From positions 186,001 through 250,000 of the forward strand of contig NZ_JBDJAW010000002.1 in the NCBI RefSeq assembly GCF_039649665.1: a DNA stretch of 64,000 nucleotides, in the 5' to 3' direction. The translations under genes were made by a program, and so were the position numbers. This document shows positions 8,541 to 16,255 of the stretch, one piece after another. The notes beneath the pieces were generated by a model, which worked only from the letters and a program-made list of their open reading frames with translations, was not told the DNA's origin and made no database searches. This stretch comes from Microbispora sp. ZYX-F-249. Its GTDB lineage: Bacteria > Actinomycetota > Actinomycetes > Streptosporangiales > Streptosporangiaceae. Positions within the stretch are counted from its first letter, which is position 1, and the number at the start of each line of letters is the position of its first letter.

Positions 8541-9578
8541 TCAGCGGGCCGACGACTCGTGGACGAAGTCGGTGAGCCGGGCGAGCTGGTCGGGGTCGGT
8601 CGAGGGAAGCACGCCGTGGCCGAGGTTGAACACGTGCCCCTCGGCCACCCTGCCCCGCTCGAGCACGTCCCTGGCCCGCCTCTCGACGACCTCCCAGGGC
8701 GCGAGCAGGATCGCCGGGTCGAGGTTGCCCTGCAGGGCCTTGCCCGCGCCCACGCGCAGCGCGGCCTCGTCGAGCGGCACCCGCCAGTCGACGCCCACCA
8801 CGTCGGCGCCGGCCTCGCCCATGAGGCCGAGCAGCTCGCCGGTGCCGACGCCGAAGTGGATGCGCGGCACGCCGAGGTCCGCCAGGCCGGCGAAGATCCG
8901 GCTGGTGTGCGGCAGCACGTAGGAGCGGTAGTCCTGCGGCGCGACCGCGCCGACCCACGAGTCGAAGAGCTGGACGGCCGAGGCCCCCGCCGCCGCCTGC
9001 ACGCGCAGGAAGGCGAGCGTGATCGCGCCGAGCCGCTCCATCAGCTCGTGCCACAGGTCCGGCTCGCCGTACATCATGGCCTTGGTGCGGTCGTGGTTCT
9101 TGGAGGGGCCGCCCTCGATCAGATACGACGCGAGGGTGAACGGCCCGCCGGCGAAGCCGATCAGCGGGGTCCCGCCCAGCTCCCCGGTGAGCGCGCCGAC
9201 CGCCTCGGTCACGTACGGGACGTCGTCCGGCTCCAGCGGGCGCAGGATCTCCATGCCCGCCTTGTCGCGGATGGGGGTCCCGACGACGGGGCCGACGCCC
9301 GGCTTGATGTCGAGGTCGACGCCGATGGCCTTGAGCGGCACCACGATGTCGCTGAAGAAGATCGCCGCGTCCGTGCCGTACCTGCGGACCGGCTGCATCG
9401 TGATCTCGACCACGAGGTCGGGCGTGGCGCAGGCGGTGAGCATCTCCACGCCCGCGCGCACCCTGCGGTACTCGGGCAGTGAACGCCCGGCCTGGCGCAT
9501 GTACCACACCGGCGTGTACGGGACGGGCTCGCGCCGGCAGGCGCGGACGAAAACGGAATCGGCGAGCTGGGGTTTCAC
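8541..9578 (-). CDS. hemE: Uroporphyrinogen decarboxylase
   Basis: A 345-residue cytoplasmic enzyme that decarboxylates the four acetate side chains of uroporphyrinogen III to give coproporphyrinogen III in heme synthesis. The N-terminal signature [16 protein letters not shown] carries the substrate-binding Arg residues, and [17 protein letters not shown] is the second family signature. Length is normal. GTG 9578 is the start, with GGGAGG eight bases upstream. It diverges from the DUF3000/RNase D genes, and hemE next to DUF3000 and rnd is a common actinobacterial arrangement, so this is a housekeeping block. It converges with the DUF4349 gene with about 86 bp between stops. Confidence 0.96.
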   Translation of the reverse strand: MKPQLADSVFVRACRREPVPYTPVWYMRQAGRSLPEYRRVRAGVEMLTACATPDLVVEITMQPVRRYGTDAAIFFSDIVVPLKAIGVDLDIKPGVGPVVGTPIRDKAGMEILRPLEPDDVPYVTEAVGALTGELGGTPLIGFAGGPFTLASYLIEGGPSKNHDRTKAMMYGEPDLWHELMERLGAITLAFLRVQAAAGASAVQLFDSWVGAVAPQDYRSYVLPHTSRIFAGLADLGVPRIHFGVGTGELLGLMGEAGADVVGVDWRVPLDEAALRVGAGKALQGNLDPAILLAPWEVVERRARDVLERGRVAEGHVFNLGHGVLPSTDPDQLARLTDFVHESSAR

Positions 9579-10145
9579 GGCACCAGCCTCCCATGTCCGG
9601 GGGTCGCCCGGTGCCCGGACCCATGACCTGGGGTTCCAGAACGACGCGAGAAAGGCCGCTCATCGCGTAAGGTGAATCCCATCCCCTCCCGTGAGTCGTC
9701 TCACACCTCGGCAATGTGTTCGCCAATCGGCCATCCGGCATCGATTCCAATACCACTTTCGAGACACGCCGAGCGCGATGCGGGGAAATGTCGCCGGGAC
9801 GTGCCAACGTCGGATCAGTCCCGAGCGACCGCCACGACCGTGGATCCGACGAGAGGCCCCGGAGCGATGACTTCGATGTGGAGTTCCCCCGAACGCCGCA
9901 CTGAGCACTGTGCCGGCAGCGACGCCGCGCGCCCCGCCCGCCCGAGCCGCGCGGCGCGCGCGACGGGCCGGCGCCGCCGCGCGGACGGCTGCGGCGACCG
10001 CCGGGACGGCGCGCTCGGACGCACCCCCGCGCGGAGGTCCACCCGGGTGACGGCTCGACTGGCGGCGACGGTTTGACGACTTGCGATGCCCCCCACAGCC
10101 ACCCCCCTGCTTCGCGCCATCCCGAATCCGACCTACTCTTCCGTC
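9579..10145. other. 567-bp divergent intergenic region between hemE and DUF3000
   Basis: No convincing gene is seen. Open frames here are very Arg-rich antisense-like stretches. The region must hold the hemE promoter, but no clear -35/-10 pair was found for it. The plus-strand end is covered separately as the DUF3000 promoter. Confidence 0.4.
10111..10139 (+). promoter_or_regulatory. Putative promoter for a leaderless DUF3000-rnd transcript
   Basis: TACTCT at 10134-10139 fits a -10 box, with a weak -35-like TTCGCG 17 bases upstream. The predicted start of transcription coincides with the A of ATG 10146. No Shine-Dalgarno sequence precedes that ATG, which supports leaderless translation. Confidence 0.4.
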
Positions 10146-10742
10146 ATGACCCTCGGTGAACCGCCGGCGCCTCCCGCCGCCTTCAGTCGCGCGCTGGAGA
10201 CGTTGCGCCCCGCCGAGGTACGGCCGGAGATCGAGCTGGAGGACATCCCCGCCCCCCAGCGGCTCGCGCCGTACTCCGGAGCCGTCGGGGCGTCCGTGTA
10301 CCGCGACGACGACGAGCTCGCCGTCGGCCGCCTGATCATGCTCTTCGACCCCGAGGGCCAGCGCGGCTGGGAGGGGCCGTTCCGCCTCGTCGCCTACGTA
10401 CGCGCCGACATGGAGCCGGAGATGACCACCGACCCGCTGCTGGGACCGGTGGCCTGGAGCTGGCTGACCGAGGCCCTCGACGCCCACGGCGCGCGGTACG
10501 CCGCGGTGGGCGGCACGGTCACCCGCGCCGTCTCCGAGGGGTTCGGCGGCAAGGCCGACGACCCCGTCACCACCGAGATCGAACTGCGCGCCTCGTGGTC
10601 CCCGCTCGACGAGGACCTGTCGCCGCACGCGGCCGCGTGGTGCGACCTCATGTGCCTGGCCGCGGGCATCCCCCCATTGCCGCCCGACGTCGCGACGCTG
10701 CACCCGCGTCCCGCCCGCCGAGATGATCCGAAAGTTCCGTAG
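10146..10742 (+). CDS. DUF3000 domain-containing protein
   Basis: A 198-residue soluble protein of the actinobacterium-specific DUF3000 family. Recognisable segments are RPEIELEDIPAPQRLAP near residue 22 and GPVAWSWLTEALDAHG near residue 100. The function is unknown. It is followed after only 3 bp by the RNase D gene, and in many actinobacteria the two genes are adjacent, so a link to RNA processing is possible but unproven. ATG 10146 is chosen because the protein alignment naturally begins at MTLGEPPAPPAAF and because the upstream extension is poor coding sequence. Confidence 0.9.
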   Translation: MTLGEPPAPPAAFSRALETLRPAEVRPEIELEDIPAPQRLAPYSGAVGASVYRDDDELAVGRLIMLFDPEGQRGWEGPFRLVAYVRADMEPEMTTDPLLGPVAWSWLTEALDAHGARYAAVGGTVTRAVSEGFGGKADDPVTTEIELRASWSPLDEDLSPHAAAWCDLMCLAAGIPPLPPDVATLHPRPARRDDPKVP

Positions 10743-10745
10743 CCC

Positions 10746-11969
10746 GTGACAGAACCCGTAGTCCAGCCCCTGTTGGAGCCGCGCGAGGGAATCCCGCCCG
10801 TCATCGAGGACTCCGTCGCGCTCGCGGCCGTCGTGGACGCCTTCGCCCGCGGGACGGGGCCGGTGGCGGTCGACGCCGAGCGCGCCTCCGGATACCGCTA
10901 CAGCGGCCGTGCCTACCTGGTGCAGCTGCGCCGGGCCGGCGCGGGCACCGCGCTGATCGACCCGATCGGGTGCCCCGACCTGTCCGCGCTGGACGAGGCC
11001 GTGAGCGACGCCGAGATCGTCCTGCACGCCGCCAACCAGGACCTGCCGTGCCTGGCCGAGCTGGGCTTCCGCCCGCGGCGGCTGTTCGACACCGAGCTGG
11101 CCGGACGGCTGCTCGGCTACGAACGGGTCGGCCTGGGAACCATGGTCGAGCTCGTCCTCGGCCTGCGGCTGGAGAAGGGGCACTCGGCGGCCGACTGGTC
11201 GTCCCGCCCGCTGCCGGAGGACTGGCTCCGTTACGCGGCACTCGACGTGGAGGTGCTGGTCGAGCTGCGCGACGTCCTGCACGAGGAGCTGGCCGCCACC
11301 GGCAAGCTGGGGTGGGCGCTGGAGGAGTTCGCGGCGATCCTGGCCGCCCCCGCCCTTCCGCCGCGCACCGACCCCTGGCGGCGCACCTCGGGCATCCACC
11401 GCGTGCGCACCCTGCGCGGGCTCGCGGTGGTGCGGGAGCTGTGGACGCTGCGCGACCAGATCGCGCGGGAGGCCGACCTCGCGCCGGGGCGGGTGCTGCC
11501 CGACTCGGCGATCGTCCAGGCCGCCCTCGACCAGCCGCGCACGACCAAGGCCCTCACCGACATCACCCCGTTCGTCGGCCGCAGCGCCCGCCGCCACCTC
11601 AACGACTGGCTGGCGGCGGTGAACCGGGCCCGCACGATGCCGGAGCAGGCCCTGCCGCAGCCCGTGGGGCCGGGTGACGGCCCTCCCCCGGCCAACCGGT
11701 GGGCCGACCGGGACCCCGCCGCCGCCAGGCGCCTCGCGGCGGCGCGGACCGTCGTGGCGGCGCTCGCCGACGAGCACCGCATGCCGACGGAGAACCTGCT
11801 CCAGCCCGACGCCGTACGCAGGCTGACGTGGGAACCGCCCGTGCCGATCAGCGAGGAGACCGTGGGCGACCGGCTGCGCGAGCTGGGCGCGCGGGACTGG
11901 CAGATCGGCCTGACCGTCCATCCGCTGACCAAGGCGCTCGAACGGCTGGAGATCAAAGGAGAGGTGTGA
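10746..11969 (+). CDS. rnd: Ribonuclease D (3'-5' exonuclease with HRDC domain)
   Basis: A 407-residue protein starting GTG 10746. The DEDDy exonuclease domain occupies about residues 25-190: VAVDAERASGYRY (Asp and Glu of motif I), EIVLHAANQDLPCL (motif II Asp), and WLRYAALDVEVLVELRD (motif III with Tyr and Asp). An HRDC helical domain follows at about residues 215-295 (LRGLAVVRELWTLRDQIA). RNase D trims 3' ends of tRNA and other stable RNAs. It is the second gene of a three-gene operon: 3 bp after DUF3000 and 1 bp before the VOC protein gene. Length is typical of actinobacterial RNase D. Confidence 0.94.
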   Translation: MTEPVVQPLLEPREGIPPVIEDSVALAAVVDAFARGTGPVAVDAERASGYRYSGRAYLVQLRRAGAGTALIDPIGCPDLSALDEAVSDAEIVLHAANQDLPCLAELGFRPRRLFDTELAGRLLGYERVGLGTMVELVLGLRLEKGHSAADWSSRPLPEDWLRYAALDVEVLVELRDVLHEELAATGKLGWALEEFAAILAAPALPPRTDPWRRTSGIHRVRTLRGLAVVRELWTLRDQIAREADLAPGRVLPDSAIVQAALDQPRTTKALTDITPFVGRSARRHLNDWLAAVNRARTMPEQALPQPVGPGDGPPPANRWADRDPAAARRLAAARTVVAALADEHRMPTENLLQPDAVRRLTWEPPVPISEETVGDRLRELGARDWQIGLTVHPLTKALERLEIKGEV

Positions 11970-11970
11970 C

Positions 11971-12363
11971 ATGCGGGGCGACGGCCGGAACGCGGAGTCT
12001 CCCTTCGGCTACCGGTTGCACCACGTCCAGCTCGCCATCCCGGCCGGGGCGGAGGACGACTGCCGCGCCTTCTACGTGGACGTGCTCGGGATGACCGAGA
12101 TCGGCAAGCCCCCCGCGCTCGCCGCACGTGGCGGCCTGTGGGTGCGGGCCGGCGCCCTGGAGATCCATCTCGGCGTGGAGGAGGACTTCCGCCCCGCGCG
12201 CAAGGCGCACCCGGGCATCCTGGTGACCGGCCTCGACGACCTCGCCGCGCGCCTGGGGACCGCCGGTGCCGAGGTCGCCTGGGATCCGCACTTCCCCGGC
12301 CATCGTCGCTTCTACGCCCACGACAACGTCGGCAACCGCCTGGAGTTTCTCGAACCCCGGTGA
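11971..12363 (+). CDS. VOC-family (glyoxalase fold) protein
   Basis: A 130-residue single-module vicinal-oxygen-chelate protein. It shows the two beta-alpha-beta-beta-beta repeats: YRLHHVQLAIP...DFYVDVLGM-type start (here CRAFYVDVLGMTE), then HPGILVTGLDDLAARL and the closing RFYAHDNVGNRLEFLEP, where the Glu is a likely metal ligand. A very strong Shine-Dalgarno AAAGGAGAGG precedes ATG 11971 and lies inside the end of rnd. VOC proteins include glyoxalases, dioxygenases and drug-binding proteins; the substrate cannot be told. It is last in the DUF3000-rnd operon and ends at a terminator shared with the convergent hydrolase gene. Confidence 0.87.
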   Translation: MRGDGRNAESPFGYRLHHVQLAIPAGAEDDCRAFYVDVLGMTEIGKPPALAARGGLWVRAGALEIHLGVEEDFRPARKAHPGILVTGLDDLAARLGTAGAEVAWDPHFPGHRRFYAHDNVGNRLEFLEPR

Positions 12364-12375
12364 GCTACGCGAAGA

Positions 12376-12406
12376 CTCCCGGAGGCGCGGCCGGCGCCCC
12401 CGGGAG
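12376..12406. terminator. Bidirectional terminator between the VOC and hydrolase genes
   Basis: CTCCCGGAGGCGC (12376-12388) pairs with GCGCCCCCGGGAG (12394-12406) with one mismatch. It lies midway between the convergent stops at 12363 and 12417. Confidence 0.6.
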
Positions 12407-12416
12407 CCGTCCGTGA

Positions 12417-14840
12417 TCAGACCGCGTCGTCGTCGGTCACGACGAGCCGGGCGAAGCCGTTCCCGATCGTCGCGCCGACCGGCACCGAGGCGACCACCTG
12501 GTAGGACTGTGGCGCGGACGCCACCGCGGTGTCGCCCTGGACGGGCACCTGGAAGGACGCCTCCAGGGACCTGGCCGGGATGACGACCTCCTGCGCCGCC
12601 GAGGCGATCACCGGGTTGGCTCCGGTCGCGATCGTCTGGACCTCTACCGTCACCGGCGTGGCGCTCCTGTCCGACAGCCGCACGGTCATCGTGGCCATGC
12701 CGGGCCCGTCGCCCTCGTCGACCGTGGCGCCCCGCACCGACACCTGCGGCAGCCTGTCCGTGCGGGCCTCACCCGCGGCCATCGTGGTGAACGCGAGATC
12801 CGCGAGGTAGACCGCGCCCTTCTGACTGGCACCCGAGATCCGGATCTCGGCGATCTGCTGCGGTCTGACGCCGGTGAGCGAGCTCAGCGGGACGCGCACC
12901 GTGCGCAACCAGGTCTTGGGCAGCGGCGAGGCCGTGCCCGGGAACGCCGTGAGCGCGTCACCGGCCTCGGAGACCTTGACCGTGTGGGACGCGCCCCGCT
13001 TGTCGACGATCTCGACCGCGAGGTCCACGTCGCCGGTCGCCGTCTCGTCCCGCGCCGCGCGGAAGGTGAGCGCGTCGTAGCGGGAGACGTTCTGGTCCGG
13101 CTTGTCCAGCGGCACCGTCACCGTGCCCGTGGGGTCGCTCCAGGAGAACCGCAGCACCGGGGTCGAGGCGACGTTGTTCGCGTACGTCGCGGGCGTCCAG
13201 GACGGCGCCTGCGAGGTGGTCAGCGTGGAGGCGCAGGACGGCAGGCCGCTCTGCGGCGAGCGGTCGAGCATCCCGGCGCAGACGACCGCGGCGGCCGAGC
13301 CGGAGACCCGCGCGGACGCCGACGGCGACGTGAAGGGGGCCACGTCGAGGCGCTTGTTCGCGGGCGCCTGGGCGACGGCGTGCACGACGGCCCGCCCGGC
13401 GGACGCGGTGGTGCCGCCGCTGCCGTCGAACAGCGGCAGCAGGCCCTGCTCGCCGCCCTGGACCAGGCGGAAGAACCCGGCGATGTACGCCGTGCCGACG
13501 GCGTACTGCTCGGCGGCGGTCAGCCGGGACGGCGCGGCGCCGCCGCAGACCGGGTCGTCGCGGTTCGACCAGTCGTCGGACGCGGGCGCGTGCGCCACGC
13601 CCGGGGTCCACTCGGTGTTGAAGAAGTTGTGGTCGGCGCCCATGACCATCAGCGAGGAGCGGAAGGCCGGGTCGCGCGCGTCGGCGTACCGGGAGTCGTC
13701 GTAGAAGTGCTGGCCCTGCTGGTTGGAGACGTCCCCGTCGCAGTACGGCAGGATGACGGCCATCGGCGTGCCGGGCAGGGTCGCCCGCGCGAAGTCCGTC
13801 GGAGCGAGCGGGAGCACCGCCCTGATCCCGTACGGCGTGGCCCGGCCGGCGTTCATCAGCGCGGCCTTCACGACGCCCTCACCCCCGCGCGAGTGGCCCA
13901 TCAGGCCGACGTCGGTCATGTCGAGCCGGCCCTTGAACAGGCGCACCAGCCGCGCGTCGCCCACGCCCCTGCCGGCGTCGGCGAGCAGGTCGAGGTGCCG
14001 CATGACGACCTCGCCCCGGGCCAGGGCGCCCCGGTCCTCGCTGTAGGGGTTGTCCGCGGCGTTGACGCCGTTGGCGCTGACCGACACGACGACGTACCCG
14101 TGGCCGGCCAGTACGTCGGCGGGGCCGTCGTAGCCCTGGTAGCTGGCGATGGGCCGCTGCCCGGCCGGGCACGGCCACTGGGTGTTGGACGTCGTCCAGG
14201 CCGCCGGGTTGTAGCAGGCCGAGTGGCGGCCGTGCAGGAAGACGACCAGCGGGCGCTTGCCGCGGGCACCCTCCGGCAGGTAGACCTTCGCCCGGATCTC
14301 GGCCTGACGTCCGCCGAGTCCCTCCAGGGTGATGGCGGTGTCGCCGAGGTCGTACTCGTCGTGCCTCACGGTGTAGGGGCCGGGCGCGGCCGGATCGACG
14401 GGCGCCGGGGACTTCTCGCCGTGCGACTCGGCGGGGTCCGGGGCGGCGGGGTGCGGGGCGGCTTTTCCGATGGCCGCGGCGGTGGCCTCGGGCACCTCGC
14501 CGTTCCAGGCGACGTCGACCGACGACGCCGTGGCGACGGCGGGGTCGGGGGTGACGACCGTCAGCGTCATGCCGTCGGGCGACTCCTCGGCCGGGCCGAG
14601 CGACCGGCCGTCCGCCGCGAGTTCGGGGACCGCGTCGCGGACCGGCAGCGGGTTCTTCAGGTGGAGCGTGACCCGGTGGCCGCCGCTGACGGGTTCGACG
14701 GTCCAGGTGCCGTCCCCGCCCCTCGAGCCGGCCGGCGCCGGCGCGGCGTGCGCGGGTCCCGTGAGGAGGGGGGTGGACAGGGTCGCGGCCGTCACGGCCG
14801 CGGCGAGCGCCTTGGTCCAGGCGCGCACAGGAGAGCGCAT
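12417..14840 (-). CDS. Large secreted alpha/beta hydrolase with Calx-beta domain
   Basis: An 807-residue exported protein. ATG 14840 is preferred over the TTG at 14861 because AAGGA precedes it and the signal peptide MRSPVRAWTKALAAAVTAA...GPAHA follows at once. After a 170-residue N-terminal beta region, the alpha/beta hydrolase core runs from about residue 170 to 470: RPLVVFLHGRHSAC gives the oxyanion region, GLMGHSRGGEG holds the Ser nucleophile, and MGADHNFFNTEW carries the probable His. A galactose-binding-like module follows, then a Calx-beta repeat (TVDEGDGPGMATMTVRLSD) near the C-terminus. The substrate is unknown; an esterase or lipase acting outside the cell is likely. It stands alone between convergent and divergent neighbours. 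Confidence 0.82.
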   Translation of the reverse strand: MRSPVRAWTKALAAAVTAATLSTPLLTGPAHAAPAPAGSRGGDGTWTVEPVSGGHRVTLHLKNPLPVRDAVPELAADGRSLGPAEESPDGMTLTVVTPDPAVATASSVDVAWNGEVPEATAAAIGKAAPHPAAPDPAESHGEKSPAPVDPAAPGPYTVRHDEYDLGDTAITLEGLGGRQAEIRAKVYLPEGARGKRPLVVFLHGRHSACYNPAAWTTSNTQWPCPAGQRPIASYQGYDGPADVLAGHGYVVVSVSANGVNAADNPYSEDRGALARGEVVMRHLDLLADAGRGVGDARLVRLFKGRLDMTDVGLMGHSRGGEGVVKAALMNAGRATPYGIRAVLPLAPTDFARATLPGTPMAVILPYCDGDVSNQQGQHFYDDSRYADARDPAFRSSLMVMGADHNFFNTEWTPGVAHAPASDDWSNRDDPVCGGAAPSRLTAAEQYAVGTAYIAGFFRLVQGGEQGLLPLFDGSGGTTASAGRAVVHAVAQAPANKRLDVAPFTSPSASARVSGSAAAVVCAGMLDRSPQSGLPSCASTLTTSQAPSWTPATYANNVASTPVLRFSWSDPTGTVTVPLDKPDQNVSRYDALTFRAARDETATGDVDLAVEIVDKRGASHTVKVSEAGDALTAFPGTASPLPKTWLRTVRVPLSSLTGVRPQQIAEIRISGASQKGAVYLADLAFTTMAAGEARTDRLPQVSVRGATVDEGDGPGMATMTVRLSDRSATPVTVEVQTIATGANPVIASAAQEVVIPARSLEASFQVPVQGDTAVASAPQSYQVVASVPVGATIGNGFARLVVTDDDAV

Positions 14841-15018
14841 CGGTTCCTTTTTCGAGTGCAATGCCCCAGGAACATCACTCTCTTGGGTGGTTCTTGGGGT
14901 TTGTACGTTTGCATCCCGAATGAGATCGTCACCGGCGACATGTACTGATTCCGGCTGGTTTCCCGTCGGTTAACGATCATTCACAGGCCTCGATGGCCCC
15001 ACCGATCCCGCGACCGGT

Positions 15019-15060
15019 TACCGACCAGTAGCATAGGCTCCGGAAGCTACCGACCAGTAG
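15019..15060. promoter_or_regulatory. Two identical TetR-type operators upstream of the beta-oxidation genes
   Basis: TACCGACCAGTAG occurs twice, at 15019-15031 and 15048-15060, 29 bases apart. Each has TAC...GTA outer arms like the operators of fatty-acid-responsive TetR repressors. The second copy overlaps the Shine-Dalgarno AGGAG of the thiolase gene, and a possible -10 box TAGGCT (15034-15039) lies between them, so binding would block initiation. The regulator gene is not in the neighbourhood. Confidence 0.55.
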
Positions 15061-15070
15061 GAGCGAACCC

Positions 15071-16255
15071 GTGCCTGCGTCCCGTGAAGTCGTCTTCGTC
15101 GACGGCGTTCGGACGCCTTTCGGCAAGTCGGGCCCGAAGGGCCTGTACGCCGAGACGCGTGCCGACGACCTGGTAGTCCGCGTCATCCGCGAGCTGATGC
15201 GGCGCAACCCCGGCCTCCCCCCGGAGCGGGTGGACGAGGTGGCCATCGCGGCCACCACACAGATCGGCGACCAGGGCCTGACCATCGGCAGGTCCGCGGC
15301 GGTGCTCGCCGGCCTGCCGAAGTCGGTTCCCGGCTACGCCATCGACCGCATGTGCGCCGGCGCGATGACCGCCGTGACCACGGTGGCGGGCGGCATCTCC
15401 TTCGGCGCGTACGACGTGGCCATCGCCGGCGGCGTCGAGCACATGGGCCGCCACCCCATGGGTGAGGGGGTCGACCCCAACCCCCGGTTCCTGTCCGAGC
15501 AGCTCGTCGACGGCTCGGCGCTGATCATGGGCATGACCGCGGAGAACCTGCACGACCGCTACCCGTCCATCACCAAGGAGCGCGCCGACGCGTTCGCCGT
15601 CGCCTCCCAGGAGAAGGTCGCCAAGGCGTACGCCGACGGCAAGATCCAGCGCGACCTGGTGCCGGTGGCCGCCCGCAAGGCCGCCGAGGGCTGGGGCCTG
15701 GCCACGGCGGACGAGGCGCCGCGCCCCGGCACCACGCTGGAGGGCCTGCGCTCCCTCAAGACGCCGTTCCGGGCGCACGGGCGGGTCACGGCCGGCAACG
15801 CCTCCGGCATCAACGACGGCGCGACCGGCTGCATCGTGGCCGCCGAGGACGTCGCGCGGGAGCTGGGCCTGACCCCGCGCATGCGGCTGGTGTCCTACGC
15901 CTTCGCCGGCGTGGACCCCGAGGTGATGGGCATCGGGCCGATCCCCTCGACCGAGCGCGCGCTGCGCCTGGCCGGGCTGTCCATCGACGACATCGGCCTG
16001 CTCGAGATCAACGAGGCGTTCGCCGTCCAGGTGCTGGCGTTCCTGGAGCACTTCGGCATCGCCGACGACGACCCGCGCGTCAACCCGTACGGCGGCGCGA
16101 TCGCGTTCGGCCACCCGCTCGCGTCGTCGGGCGTGCGGCTGATGACTCAGCTCTCGCGCGAGTTCGCCGAGCGTCCCGACGTCCGGTACGGGATCACCAC
16201 GATGTGCGTCGGCATGGGCATGGGCGGCACGGTCATCTGGGAGAACCTGGCATGA
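15071..16255 (+). CDS. Thiolase (acetyl-CoA acyltransferase, FadA type)
   Basis: A 394-residue type II thiolase starting GTG 15071, eight bases after AGGAG. It cleaves 3-ketoacyl-CoA in beta-oxidation. The nucleophilic Cys is in AIDRMCAGAMTA near residue 94, the conserved INEAFAVQVL is near residue 318, the His is in FGHPLASSGVR, and the second catalytic Cys is in TTMCVGMGMGGTV. Its stop overlaps the ATG of the multifunctional FadB-type gene by 4 bp, so the two subunits are translationally coupled and probably form a trifunctional-like complex. Expression is likely controlled through the paired operators just upstream. Confidence 0.94.
   Translation: MPASREVVFVDGVRTPFGKSGPKGLYAETRADDLVVRVIRELMRRNPGLPPERVDEVAIAATTQIGDQGLTIGRSAAVLAGLPKSVPGYAIDRMCAGAMTAVTTVAGGISFGAYDVAIAGGVEHMGRHPMGEGVDPNPRFLSEQLVDGSALIMGMTAENLHDRYPSITKERADAFAVASQEKVAKAYADGKIQRDLVPVAARKAAEGWGLATADEAPRPGTTLEGLRSLKTPFRAHGRVTAGNASGINDGATGCIVAAEDVARELGLTPRMRLVSYAFAGVDPEVMGIGPIPSTERALRLAGLSIDDIGLLEINEAFAVQVLAFLEHFGIADDDPRVNPYGGAIAFGHPLASSGVRLMTQLSREFAERPDVRYGITTMCVGMGMGGTVIWENLA

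Noticed and set aside
9870-10076. An Arg-rich 68-codon frame in the hemE/DUF3000 gap
   Set aside because: Its composition is what random GC-rich DNA gives, its ribosome site is poorly spaced and nothing in it is recognisable.
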